From: JACZYA01 sp965247455
GTDB lineage: Bacteria > Acidobacteriota > Terriglobia > Acidiferrales > 2-02-FULL-67-57
Assembly: GCA_965247455.1 (NCBI GenBank)
Contig: CBDFHE010000014.1
Coordinates: 62,001-126,000 of the forward strand
Length of the DNA stretch: 64,000 nucleotides
Direction of reading: 5' to 3'
Each line of letters begins with the position of its first letter. Positions within the stretch are counted from its first letter, which is position 1. The position numbers were made by a program, and so were the translations under genes. Shown here piece after piece: positions 14,847-24,210 of this stretch. The notes under the pieces were generated by a model. The model worked only from the letters and a program-made list of their open reading frames with translations, was not told the DNA's origin and searched no databases.

Positions 14847-17386
14847 CGGATGCGGAGAGTCTTGTCCGTCGGAAGCGTTTCCGGCGAACTCTCTCCTCTC
14901 TCGCCGTCGCTCTCAGCCTTGCAGTTTTTCCAAGCGAGACCAACGCACAGCAGGCTCCGACCCGGATGGTGGTGGAGGGGCGCCCGGTTCCTCTGACCAA
15001 CGGAGTGCCGTCGCTGCGGAAAGGGAGGTTGTTTCTCCCGCTGTTTTCCATCACCGAGGCGCTGGGCGACACGGTGGAGAGCGACAGCGCGGGCCAGCGA
15101 ATCCGCGTCCGGCTGGGCCACACCGGGGAAACGCGCACCTTCCTGCGCGTGACGGGGGAGGTTCGACGAGAGGGGTCAGTGCTGGGCGTGCTGCCCGATG
15201 CGGCAGAGGTAGTAATCGCCCTGCGGCCGGAGAACCAGCAACTGCCGCTGGACGTGCTGTCCTTGCTGCTGGAGGTCTCGGTTGAGGTCATTCCCGAGCA
15301 AGGGACGATCGCCATTCGGCGCGCGACTCAAATCCAGTTGGCGCCGCAGGTTCGACAGCGCCTACCGGTGGGATTGAGCCGGGTGGATTATTCCGAAACC
15401 CTGGGCTTCGTGGGCGACAACTACGGGCACACGGTCAGATTCGGCACCGAGGGCCAGCTCTACGACGGCATCCTGAACGGCGGGGTGGACCTCACCGGCG
15501 GCACCAGCCGGAGGGCGTTCAACTTCCTGCGGGGATTCGTTAGCTTGGAGCGGCCTTCGGGGCAGCGCTGGACCGGAGGCGACTTCACCCTGGGACGGGA
15601 CTTCCGGCTGGCGGCGGCGCCGGTGCGCGGCTTCTCGCTCGACCAACCCATCGGCGACCACCGGTTGAGCCTCTTCGGAGGCGGCGCGCTGAGCGGGGCC
15701 ACGGTGGGCGCGGGACAATTTTCGCTGCGCCAGTTCAACACCGGAGTGGCGGGGCTGCTGTGGAGCAACGTCAACCTGCGTGCCGGGCGCACAGGCCTGG
15801 GCTATGGGCTGGGCGGACTACACTTTGCCGGGGCCACCCGCCGGGGCAGCTTGTTCCTGCAACAACTCAGCCACCAGTCACGGCGAAACCAGTTCCATCT
15901 GGATGCCGGCGTGGGGCAATTCCGCGTCACTTCGCAGAACGCGCGCCGGACGGGAGCGGACTTTGGCCTGGACGTCACCGACTCCTTTCTCCTGCGGCGG
16001 CACACCTTTGTTTTCCGGGGGTCACACTTCGGGACGCGCTTCGTGACGCCCCAGGTGAATGATTCACGGCGCGGGCGGGACCTGCTGTCGGGCGCGTGGT
16101 CGGCTCCGTTCCTGAACGCCATAACGGTGGGGACCAGCTACACGCACACGCGGGTGCGATTGGGGACCCCGCAGCGCACCAACACCTACACCTGGTCGGC
16201 GGCCTACAACAACCCGCGCCGGTTCCTGCCCGAGGTCTCCGTCTTCCACACCATCGTGGGCGGAACCGGCCCGAATGACCTGAACAACTTCCACCTCAAT
16301 CTCTCCCGGACACTGCGGCGGCTGCGGCCGTTCTTTTCCTACAACCGGCTGGGACTGCCCCGCAGCACGGTGCAGTCAACCACCTTCGGTGCCAGCGCCG
16401 ACCTGCCCCGCCACGGGTCGTTGCAAGCCTACCAGAACGTTTCCAGCGGCGGACTGCTGAGCGGAGCGGTGGACTGGACGCCAGCCCGGTTGTGGGGCGG
16501 GCGGCTGTACGTGAGCGGTGGGCTGGGCTACCTGCACAATCCGTCGGGAACGCCGGGCGTCACCGCCACCCGCCTAACGGCGGGGGCGACCGTCGGGGCG
16601 CGGTTGCCGTCCGAGCATTCCCTCCAGTTCAGCTTCCAGAACAACGGCTTCCGCAATGAATTTCGCATCACCGTGGGAGGTGCGATTTTTGCGCGCCGCT
16701 CGGAGCTGCGGATGGCGTCGCAGGCGCAGCGGCAGGCGGTGGCTCGGCCCAGCCGGGTTCTGGGACGCCTGTACGTGGACCGGAACCGGAACGGACGCTT
16801 CGAACCCAAAACCGACTTTCCGCTGAGCCAGATTCGGTTGTGGCTCGACCATGCCCTGCTGGCAGTAACGGACGAGAGCGGCGCCTACCGCTACCCTACG
16901 GTCCTGGCTGGCCCGCACGAGCTGCGGGTGGACTTCGCCACCGTGCGCGCCGACTTGGCGCCGCTGAACGAGCTGGAGCGGACGCTGCAGATTCCGGCGG
17001 GAGTGGAGTTCACGCTCGACTTCAGTTTCGTCCAGACCGGGATGGTGCAGGGCGTGGCGTGGTTCGACGCCAACGGCAACGGCGTTTTCGACGCGGACGA
17101 AAACCCCGCGCCCGACCTCCGCATTCTGTGCAGTTGTGGGCAGGACGCGCTGACAACGGCGGACGGCAGCTTTATCCTGGGCGACGTTCTGCCGGGGGAA
17201 ATCTACCTCTCGCTCGACTTGCAGGGCCTGCCGGTGCAATTTGAAGTGGAACCGAAACGAATCCAAGTGGTGGTTTCCGGGAGCAAAATAGATGGGCTGC
17301 GCTTTGCTCTCCAACCGGCGGCGCAGCGCATTGAGGAGCGGGAACTGCCGCCGCAGCCGCTTTTCCCCCGCCCGCAGCTTCCCTAG
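14843..17386 (+). CDS. Usher-like outer-membrane beta-barrel protein with C-terminal carboxypeptidase-regulatory-like domains
   Basis: 847 residues. A basic N-terminus and hydrophobic segment (SSLAVALSLAVFPSETNAQQ) form the signal peptide. Residues ~40-165 resemble a copper-amine-oxidase-N-like/secretin-type domain (VVEGRPVPLTNGVPSLRKG ...). From ~170 to ~640 there are alternating amphipathic strands with Gly/aromatic turns (FVSLERPSGQRWTGGDFTLG ...) expected for a large outer-membrane barrel. Two SdrD-B/carboxypeptidase-regulatory-like Ig domains follow (LGRLYVDRNRNGRFEP and GVAWFDANGNGVFDADENP), each with a Ca-binding-like D-N-G loop. Classical FimD ushers have a plug and a different C-terminus, so this is a diverged type. 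The start overlaps the chaperone stop (ATGA). Confidence 0.6.
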   Translation: MTDAESLVRRKRFRRTLSSLAVALSLAVFPSETNAQQAPTRMVVEGRPVPLTNGVPSLRKGRLFLPLFSITEALGDTVESDSAGQRIRVRLGHTGETRTFLRVTGEVRREGSVLGVLPDAAEVVIALRPENQQLPLDVLSLLLEVSVEVIPEQGTIAIRRATQIQLAPQVRQRLPVGLSRVDYSETLGFVGDNYGHTVRFGTEGQLYDGILNGGVDLTGGTSRRAFNFLRGFVSLERPSGQRWTGGDFTLGRDFRLAAAPVRGFSLDQPIGDHRLSLFGGGALSGATVGAGQFSLRQFNTGVAGLLWSNVNLRAGRTGLGYGLGGLHFAGATRRGSLFLQQLSHQSRRNQFHLDAGVGQFRVTSQNARRTGADFGLDVTDSFLLRRHTFVFRGSHFGTRFVTPQVNDSRRGRDLLSGAWSAPFLNAITVGTSYTHTRVRLGTPQRTNTYTWSAAYNNPRRFLPEVSVFHTIVGGTGPNDLNNFHLNLSRTLRRLRPFFSYNRLGLPRSTVQSTTFGASADLPRHGSLQAYQNVSSGGLLSGAVDWTPARLWGGRLYVSGGLGYLHNPSGTPGVTATRLTAGATVGARLPSEHSLQFSFQNNGFRNEFRITVGGAIFARRSELRMASQAQRQAVARPSRVLGRLYVDRNRNGRFEPKTDFPLSQIRLWLDHALLAVTDESGAYRYPTVLAGPHELRVDFATVRADLAPLNELERTLQIPAGVEFTLDFSFVQTGMVQGVAWFDANGNGVFDADENPAPDLRILCSCGQDALTTADGSFILGDVLPGEIYLSLDLQGLPVQFEVEPKRIQVVVSGSKIDGLRFALQPAAQRIEERELPPQPLFPRPQLP

Positions 17387-17979
17387 ATTCCCAGCCGCAA
17401 CAGAACCTGGTAGGCACCGGCGGGCGCGCCGGGCGGAACCTGAAGCTCGACCGGAACCAGCAGAGCGTTGTTGGGAGAGGAAAACGATCCGCGCACTGAG
17501 ATGCGCGTTCCAGCCGCCACCGCCTTCTCTTCAACCTCCAGCAGCGCTTTGCCGGCGGGGAGGAATCCCGCCACGGCGGTGGGCGCCACCAGACGCCCGC
17601 TGCCGCTGACCTGCAGAGCGCCCAGAACCACGCGCAAGGGCTGCGGCCCGCTCAGTTGTGCCGCATGCAGTTGATAACTTTCCGCATTGGTGCGCAACGC
17701 CAGCAGCAGCGTAACTTTTCCCCCGGGCGCACTCGCCACGGTTGCTCGCTGGATGACCACCAATACGCTTTCGCGGCCCTGGGGCTGGACGCGAACTTCA
17801 TGACCGATGCCAGCCGCCACTTCGACCGGCTGCAAGTTGAAGGCGGGGAGAACGCGGCCGGTAATGGAAACCTGGGCCGTGCTCTGCGCGAAGGCCGGCA
17901 CGCCGGCCAGCAGAACGGCTGCCGCTGCGGTCGCAAAACATTCCCTGCGAAGAAACTTACTCCTCGGTTGCACCGGCAT
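17383..17979 (-). CDS. Exported beta-rich protein, convergent with the usher-like gene
   Basis: 198 residues from the ATG at 17979; a longer upstream frame exists but lacks plausible content. Twin-basic start MPVQPRSKFLRRECF followed by AAAAVLLAGVPAFAQS gives a clear signal peptide. The mature part starts VSITGRVLPAFNLQPVEV and contains RGSFSSPNNALLVPVELQV, echoing RGSFNSPNNRADLDLALSIV of subunit 1. It therefore may be a third, distant subunit or adaptor. Its stop overlaps the usher stop in the palindrome CTAG (17383-17386). Confidence 0.6.
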   Translation of the reverse strand: MPVQPRSKFLRRECFATAAAAVLLAGVPAFAQSTAQVSITGRVLPAFNLQPVEVAAGIGHEVRVQPQGRESVLVVIQRATVASAPGGKVTLLLALRTNAESYQLHAAQLSGPQPLRVVLGALQVSGSGRLVAPTAVAGFLPAGKALLEVEEKAVAAGTRISVRGSFSSPNNALLVPVELQVPPGAPAGAYQVLLRLGI

Positions 17980-18059
17980 GCAAGACTCCCCCCACGCAGC
18001 ACATCGGCGAGTAATGGACGCAAGTTTAGCAAAGAAAGCAGCCGGGAGTCGAGAGGAGA

Positions 18060-18430
18060 CTATCGGGTGGGCGGGAGCAGCCGGGTGAGCGCGGCGATGT
18101 GGGTGGGGGTGGTGCCGCAGCATCCGCCGATGAGACGCGCGCCTCGGTCAAGGTACCGCGCCATCCAATCAGCGTAGTGTTGCGGTTCATCGTGCGGGAG
18201 GAATTTCCAGCCGGTGGTTTCCTCCGGTTGGCCCAGGTGGGCGTAGAGCCCGTGGGGTAGCCCGTCCGCGAGAGGAACGAAGCGGGGATAGACTTCCTCC
18301 ATGGCTTCGGGGGTGGCGCAGTTGAGCAGCAAGCCGCGCAGGGTAGAACTGGCCGCCGAACGCAAGGCCGGGACGGCCTCTTCCAAAGGCTCGCCGGAGA
18401 GAAAGACACGTACCGGCAATCCGCATTGCC
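18060..18430 (-). pseudogene. C-terminal fragment of a homocysteine S-methyltransferase (MmuM/BHMT type)
   Basis: The frame contains LLLNCATPEAMEEVYPRF and ends LIGGCCGTTPTHIAAL, the Cys-Cys zinc motif of cobalamin-independent homocysteine methyltransferases; the third zinc Cys is the one in NCATP. About 120 residues match; normal length is about 300. Upstream of ~18430 the homology stops where an unrelated TPR tail on the other strand begins, so a deletion or inversion removed the N-terminal two thirds. Probably non-functional. Confidence 0.7.
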
Positions 18431-18433
18431 CGG

Positions 18434-18601
18434 ATGTTCGCGCACTCGGGAGACAAAAACTCAGCGATTCAGTGGCTGGAAAAAGCCTATCAGGCCAAGG
18501 AATCTCCGCTGATTCGTCTCGCGGTCTTCTGGGATTGGGATGATCTGCGCTCCGATCTGCGTTTTCAGGAGTTGCTGCGGCGCATGAACCTCCCGGAATA
18601 G
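18434..18601 (+). pseudogene. C-terminal tail of a TPR protein (acidobacterial kinase/TPR type)
   Basis: Reads FAHSGDKNSAIQWLEKAY then FWDWDDLRSDLRFQELLRRM and ends NLPE-stop. This is the recognisable last TPR unit plus the LRSDxRFQxLLRRM terminus of long TPR, serine/threonine kinase or TolB-like proteins common in Acidobacteria. Only 55 codons remain. The same terminus is present as shorter fossils elsewhere in the window. Confidence 0.6.
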
Positions 18602-19432
18602 GTCCTCGCATTGATTTGGCCTAGCAAATCTTTTTGGGACGGTTTTTGGGAAGGCTCTGAAGGGCGCGGTAGGCCGTACCCCTGCCGATACCGAGTTGGG
18701 GCGGAAATCTCCGCCCAGGACGCGACTGTGCGCCTGAGAGAGGCTATTCTGGCGCGATCCACGGCTTTCCGGGGCCTGCCCAGCCTCTTGCCTTTGGCGC
18801 GCGCATTCCGAAGGCCAGCCCTTACCGCCCGGGGAAGCCCGTGGAAAACGGCTTTAGTGAGAGTTTTAACGGACGGCTGCGGGACGAGTGTCTGAATGCG
18901 CAGCCGGACGCCGTTCTCGAATGCTCATTGATCGAGGGCCGTCTGGTGAACTCGGGGCGATTGTCGCTCACTATCCGCTCTGGCAGTCCGTGGCTCTGTG
19001 CAAGCTCCTCCAGCACGCGTTTCGCCCGCTTTCCCTGTTAGCGAGGTGTCCGCCTAGATGGCCAGCGCTTCACGCGTGGAGTCATCGATCACATTCAGTA
19101 TTCAGTGTCCGGAACTGCTGCCCACCCACCAGAGCGTCCGCCATCAACTCCATTGAGCAGCCGCAGTTGGCCTGCATCGGCACCGTAAACGGCAGCTGGC
19201 CCAGAACCGAGGTTTGCTTGCGTGAGGGAGAAACAGCGCTGCCTACACTCGCTAAGGATTTGATTTTATGAAAGGAAATCTGTCTATGAAGGCACCCCAC
19301 CAAACTGTAGAAGCTGAAGCGAATTCGATGTGCGAATAATATTATGCGGGCTTTCGCCGACTTGCCGATTCGAGCTTGACTCCTGGGGGCCATACTCTAT
19401 GATTGCGGTCGTCTGCTGTTTCGAGATCTAAA
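18602..19432. other. Decayed region between gene fragments and IS copy 4
   Basis: No intact gene. It holds the scrambled IS3-family remnant at about 18815-19215; the remaining sequence has only short frames without recognisable content. Confidence 0.5.
18815..19215. mobile_element. Scrambled remnant of an IS3-family element (orfB)
   Basis: The minus strand at ~18930-19215 shows decayed orfB sequence with stops and shifts (SMELMADALVGGQQFRTLN ... LEELAQSHGLPERIVSDN, the second DDE Asp region). The continuation expected after it, RPGKPVENGFSESFNGRL then RDECLNAQ with the catalytic Glu, lies on the plus strand at 18826-18905. An internal inversion therefore split the fragment. Confidence 0.6.
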
Positions 19433-21102
19433 CCGGGATTTCCGTTTTGCCTGCCCCTGATGGCACGTTTATACACCCGATCGCCGCCGATCGCACAAAA
19501 ACTTCGATCGTCGCACAATCGTTCAGCTTCAAAGGCCTTCATCTGAGCCCGCGCCGACGTGCGACCGACTGGAACCCCTGCTTTTCGGGCATTTCTCAGA
19601 CACCGCTCCACACGTGTGCCCCGTGTCATCGCCGGGCGGGCTTCGTTGCACTTCAGGCCGCGCGTCAGCCTGCCGGCACGGGTAGCGCCCAGATCCTCCG
19701 CAGCATGTCGCCGAACAGCCGCCGCGTGAGATGCCCTTCCGCCAGCAGAAGCCAGTAGTACCGCGCATGCTTCACCAGCCGGCCCCCAGTTTTCACCAGT
19801 CGCTGCTGGAGACTCGTGAGCGACCAGCGCTTGACCCGCAGCGGAAGGACCAGTCTGCGCCACAAGTTGCCCAGATTGTAGGCCAGGACGCTCAGTTGCA
19901 GGCGCACCTCGTTCGCCCGGAAACGATGGCACGACAGCCGCGTCCAGTGGGTGGCCTGCTTGCCTTCCTTGATCCATTGCTCCGCCGTACCGCGCTTGTT
20001 GTAAAACCGCACGACCGAGCGGCTCGGGAGGGCCATGTTGGTCACGATGAAGCCGACGCGAGGGAACAGCTCACCTTGGTGGTGCTCCACCTTGGCGACG
20101 ATCCGTCTGGGCGTGGTCCAGCTCTTGGCCTGATAGCGGAAACTCTGGTAGCGCACCAAGGGCTTGCAGCTCGGCCGTCCCGGCGGACGAAAGAGGATGT
20201 CTTCGATTTCCAGCTCCAAGCTCTTGTTCGCCGGCATGCGAATGGCATAGTCCACGTCGCGCTGCTCGAGCGCGTCGTAGATCTCGGGCTTCGCGAACGC
20301 GGCGTCTGCGCGGAACGCTACGCGCTTGCCCTCCACCTGCTGCCGGTCAATCTCCGGTACGAGCAGGTCGTCCCAGTCGTCGGCGCTATGCACGTTGCCT
20401 GGCCGCAGCGTGGCGGCGAGGCAGTCCCCATGCTCGGTGAACAGAAACAGCGGGTGGTAGCAGACGGACTCGAAGTGCCCGTTATAGGCGCTCCCTTCCT
20501 GCGCCCCATGCACCGGGCTCTCGCTCGAATCCATGTCGAGCACGATCCGGTCGGCGCGCGTCGCCATCTCGGCCTGTGCAAGCACCTCCCGGTTCACGGC
20601 CCTCAACCCGACGAGATTCTCCTCGTGGGTCAGCAGCTCTGTCTCGAACCAATGCAGCGTCGATGTCAGCGCCGCACCCCGGTCCCAGCGCTTTGGCGAC
20701 CCGATGAGACGAAATGTTGGGTCTGCCGACACGCGCCCCGCGTCGTTGAGATCTTCGTAGCCCGCGAGGCGACTGTAGACCGACTGCCGCAGGAGATCCA
20801 CCACGCTGAACTGGGTGTTCATCCCCTGTCGGGAATCGCTCAGGTGCTCGGCGATGAGTGTCTCCAGCCCCAGACGTTCATCCAACTCGCGCACCAGAAT
20901 GAGGCCAGCGTCAGAAGTGACGCGCGATCCCTGGAACGCGACTTTCAAGAAGCCGTTGAACGCGAACTGGAATGGCTCGTGTTGTAATTCACCCACCGGG
21001 TGTCACCCTCCGTAGTGTGGTTCCTTACGTCGGAGCCCCAAAACTCAAGGCGCAGCGACTGGTCCTGGCGATACGGTACCACAGCCAAATCGGAAATCCG
21101 GG
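19433..21102 (-). mobile_element. IS1380-family insertion sequence, copy 4
   Basis: Complete element. Flanks are CTAAA (19428-19432) and CTTAA (21103-21107), one mismatch, so either a mutated target duplication or flanks brought together by recombination. Confidence 0.95.
19665..20996 (-). CDS. IS1380-family DDE transposase (copy 4)
   Basis: 443 residues, majority protein sequence, open throughout; same sublineage marker (CGTTCAGC) as copies 3, 6 and 7. Confidence 0.95.
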   Translation of the reverse strand: MGELQHEPFQFAFNGFLKVAFQGSRVTSDAGLILVRELDERLGLETLIAEHLSDSRQGMNTQFSVVDLLRQSVYSRLAGYEDLNDAGRVSADPTFRLIGSPKRWDRGAALTSTLHWFETELLTHEENLVGLRAVNREVLAQAEMATRADRIVLDMDSSESPVHGAQEGSAYNGHFESVCYHPLFLFTEHGDCLAATLRPGNVHSADDWDDLLVPEIDRQQVEGKRVAFRADAAFAKPEIYDALEQRDVDYAIRMPANKSLELEIEDILFRPPGRPSCKPLVRYQSFRYQAKSWTTPRRIVAKVEHHQGELFPRVGFIVTNMALPSRSVVRFYNKRGTAEQWIKEGKQATHWTRLSCHRFRANEVRLQLSVLAYNLGNLWRRLVLPLRVKRWSLTSLQQRLVKTGGRLVKHARYYWLLLAEGHLTRRLFGDMLRRIWALPVPAG

Positions 21103-21384
21103 CTTAAGTACGTCTCTAAGCCCCCGGCCGACAAGCCGGAGATTCTGGGGCGACTAGAAGTCGCTTTTCATGGGACAAGGCGGGTCCATGCTGTCGGGGT
21201 TTTCTACTCGTTTGTCGCTGCTGAAGAAGACCTCGAAGAGGCTGGCTGGAAGAATTGCCCAAAGTGTGGGGCGATCTTGGTGCTTCTGCCGGGCCGGCAA
21301 ATGGTCGCGGATATGCAGGCGGAAGGTCTGACCTCTATTGGAGAATTTTGGCCGCGCAGTAAAGCTAAAAACTGGGTCAACTAG
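21103..21384 (+). pseudogene. Truncated zinc-ribbon protein at the edge of IS copy 4
   Basis: An open frame of 93 codons begins at the IS edge (LKYVSKPPADKPEILGRLEV) and reaches a stop at 21382-21384. It contains one CPKCG knuckle and the polar terminus WPRSKAKNWVN. Codon usage looks coding. The 5' part was cut off; the left flank of the IS does not supply a clean continuation because a stop occurs in the matching frame. Probably a cargo gene of the recombinase module that follows. Confidence 0.5.
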
Positions 21385-21415
21385 CCCGGTTGAAACCTTG
21401 GCTAACGTTAACGTG

Positions 21416-21841
21416 ATGTTGGAAAACCAGAACTCGCAGACGGAAAGCCTTAGCGGGAAACTGTTTCCGTGCCCTCTCTGCGGTATCGCTTTGGATATAC
21501 GCATTTCGTGCAAGCAGAAGCCTTATTGTGTCTGCAATCCGTGCGGAATTCAGCTTTTCTTCCGAGGAAAAACTGGAATTGAACGTCTGCACGAATTGGT
21601 TGAATCTGGAAAGCTAATTTCTGGCAAGGAAACCAGTACGAGCCTGGCGGTGACTCTGTATAATCGCCTGCAGCAGTTGAAAACGCAACGGGAGGGCCTA
21701 GAGATTAAACAAGGATTTAATTTCATTTTCCGCGATTCTGATCTCGATAATGCGATTTCCGCAGTTCAGGCAGAAATTGAGCGCGTTCAAGCTGATTTGG
21801 AGAAAGTAGCGCGCAGAAAGCGCGCGGGGAGGGGGAAATGA
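21416..21841 (+). CDS. Zinc-ribbon protein upstream of a serine recombinase
   Basis: 141 residues from the ATG at 21416; an earlier in-frame start at 21338 overlaps the preceding frame. Two Cys pairs, FPCPLCGIALD and YCVCNPCGIQLFF, make a zinc ribbon in the first third. The rest is a helical segment (SAVQAEIERVQADLEKVARRKR) likely to form a coiled coil. The stop overlaps the ATG of the recombinase by 4 bp, so they are translationally coupled. It may be an accessory or directionality factor. Confidence 0.6.
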   Translation: MLENQNSQTESLSGKLFPCPLCGIALDIRISCKQKPYCVCNPCGIQLFFRGKTGIERLHELVESGKLISGKETSTSLAVTLYNRLQQLKTQREGLEIKQGFNFIFRDSDLDNAISAVQAEIERVQADLEKVARRKRAGRGK

Positions 21842-23322
21842 AACAAACCCTACTTTATGCGCGCGTTTCCAGCAAAGACCAGGAACGGGAAGGCTATTCT
21901 ATTCCTGCGCAGCTAAAGCTTCTGCGCGAATACGCGCGTGCGCACGATCTCCAGATCGTGCGCGAATTCGTTGATGTAGAAACTGCGAAAGCGAGTGGGC
22001 GAAAGCAATTCGGGGAAATGCTGCGCTTTTTCCGGCAGAATCACGGTTGTCGGACACTGATTGTGGAGAAAACAGACCGTTTGTAACGGAATTTCCGCGA
22101 CTGCGTGGCGCTTGAAGACTTGGGGGTGGAGATTCATCTGCCCAAAGAAGGCCAGATTATCAGCAAGGAGGCAAAATCGCAGGCCAAGCTGGTCCATGGC
22201 ATCCAAGTCGTAATTGCGCGCAATTATATCGAAAATCTGCGGGAAGAGGTCCGCAAGGGGATGCGCGAAAAGGCCGAACAGGGGATCTACCCGAGTCGCC
22301 CGCCGCTGGGCTACCGCAATAATAAGCTCGAGCGCACGATTGAAGTGGAGCCGGATAAAGCGCCAATTGCACAGCGGATCTTCGAGTTGTACGGAACAGG
22401 GAAGCATTCGCTGTCAAATTTGCGGCGGGTTGTTGCGAGCGAAACCGGGCGTCTTTTTGCAAAGGGTTATCTGGACAAGATATTGAAGAATCCCTTTTAT
22501 TCTGGGTTCTTTCTCTGGGAAGGGAAGACGTACAAGGGGACGCATACCCCGCTTGTTAGTAGTGAGCTTTACGAGCGGGTGCAGGGGGTTTTCCGGAGCC
22601 ACAACCGGCCCAAACAGCGCAAGCACCAGTTTGCTTTTTCAGGATTGCTGCGGTGCTCATACGACAATTGCGCGGTCACGGCTGAGGTGAAAAAGGGCAG
22701 ATACATCTACTATCACTGCACGGGCTACCGCGGGAAGTGCGCGTTGCCGTATTTCCGCGAAGAGAAGCTAGGAGTGCGGTTGGGCCAGGTGTTGAAGGAT
22801 ATCTACGTTCCTGACGATGTTCTAGGCTGGCTGCAGGGGGCTTTGCTGCGAGGCCAGGATCATGTGCGAAAGGAGAAGCAGCAACAGCAGCAGAGATTGC
22901 AACGTCGGTTGGCGGACGTACAGCGGCGAATCGATCAAGCTTACTTAGACAAACTGGATGGGAAGATCTCCGAAGAGTTTTGGTTGCGAAAGACCAATGA
23001 GTGGAATCTGGAAGAGCAACAAGTTTTGCTTGCGATTCAGGGGTTGGAGGAGGTCAAGCCGGACCGGATGCTGGATGGCGTGAGGATTCTAGAACTCGCA
23101 AACAAGGCCTATTTTCTTTACCTTAGGCAGAATCCCACCGAACAGGGTAAACTCCTCAGAATCGTACTTTCGAACTGTCTAGTTGACGCTGCAAGTCTTT
23201 ATCCTACCTATAGAAAACCCTTTGACCTGATCCTGGGTGCGGCGAAAACAGGGGAATGGCGCGCCTGGGGCGACTCGAACGCCCGACCTCTGGTTCCGGA
23301 GACCAGCGCTCTATCCAACTGA
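21838..23322 (+). pseudogene. Large serine recombinase with an in-frame TAA
   Basis: The N-terminal resolvase domain begins TLLYARVSSKDQEREGYSIP, with the catalytic serine in ARVSS, and continues to LIVEKTDRL. There a TAA (22084-22086) stands where relatives have Tyr (DRLYRN), and the same frame continues RNFRDCVALEDLGVEIHL. Downstream are the recombinase domain, the zinc-ribbon (RCSYDNCAVTAEVKKGRY ... CTGYRGKCALPYF) and a coiled coil. Apart from that single substitution the gene is complete at 494 codons. Its 3' end overlaps the tRNA-Arg gene on the opposite strand. Confidence 0.8.
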
Positions 23323-23333
23323 GCTACAGGCGC
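23257..23333 (-). tRNA. tRNA-Arg (anticodon CCG)
   Basis: The minus strand starts GCGCCTG and ends CAGGCGC-G-CCA, a full 7-bp acceptor stem with encoded CCA. The anticodon arm CTGGT-CTCCGGA-ACCAG gives anticodon CCG. The T arm contains GTTCGAGTC. The gene overlaps the 3' end of the serine recombinase frame, the usual sign of integration at a tRNA. Confidence 0.93.
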
Positions 23334-23579
23334 ACTCGAAACTAACTACTTTTTTCAGTGTAGGTCTTCAACCGGCAACCGTCAAGCCGGCCATCGCGCG
23401 GATAGCTGGCGAGCAATGCTTGCCCAGCCTTTCCATCATGTGCGTCTCTCGCACTCCGGAATCGAGTGCGCAGAGTGTCTGTTCCGCCTTTTCCTTTGAC
23501 GGTCGTCACAAAGCTAATCGTGGCGATGAATTCCCTGTTTCTGCTATGCTATGCGCCCCGAGAGGCCACAATCTCCCGG

Positions 23580-24154
23580 GCTGCTTTTTGGCAGTCCCGC
23601 AAGCGAGGGATCGTTCTATCGGGAACCAAGGGCGAAGCCGAAGCCCACTTCAAAGTTCCCGGAAAGCGGGTGGTGAAGCCGGATGACCTGCTGCTCTACT
23701 CGTTGGAGGTCGCTGGAACGGACGGATACTGAGTGGAATTCTCTCGCCCCCTCATTCAAGCGCACGTCAGCCCGCGCACGGCCGCCATGCGGGACGTCTA
23801 TCCGGAAGCCCTGGAAGCCGCCCGCCTGCGGATGCGAGAGGGGGAACCGATCAGTAACGTTCACCGCGCAGCCACGGAAGTTTTTGCCCGGCGCGGTTTT
23901 GGGCTCGGGCACCTCTCCGGCCACTCGATTGGCACGACCATGATCGAGCATCCGGCGGTGGGCGCGAATACCAACACGGTGCTGCGAGAGAATATGATCC
24001 TGACCTTTCACCCGCAGGTCATCGACCAGGACGGCAAGGTGTGCTTGTACACGCAGGATACCTACCGTGTGGGCCAGAGAAGGAAGGCGAGTGTCTGGCA
24101 GATGTCCCTTGGTGCTTCTTCACTGGAGAGGAAACCCGCGATAACAAGAACTGA
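23580..24154 (+). pseudogene. Degenerate M24-family metallopeptidase (Xaa-Pro peptidase-like)
   Basis: The C-terminal catalytic half of an M24 pita-bread peptidase is readable: DLLLYSLEVAGTDGY, then GHLSGHSIGTTMIEHP with the metal-binding His, and NMILTFHPQVIDQDG. Three lesions are visible. The N-terminal half is missing, TGA at 23730-23732 replaces the usual Trp between TDGY and VEFSRP, and a frameshift near 24086 moves the end ECLADVPWCFFTGEET into another frame. No start or promoter is evident. Non-functional. Confidence 0.7.
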
Positions 24155-24210
24155 GGACCGTTCTCCTGTCGTTAAGGCTCAGAATATGGACCCAGGTGCA
24201 AGAAGCTGAG

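Noticed and set aside
22084..22086. TAA in the serine recombinase as programmed readthrough
   Set aside because: No readthrough signal is recognisable; a single substitution of the conserved Tyr codon is simpler.
23730..23732. UGA in the M24 peptidase remnant as another selenocysteine
   Set aside because: The position is normally Trp, no hairpin of the right kind follows, and the gene has further lesions.
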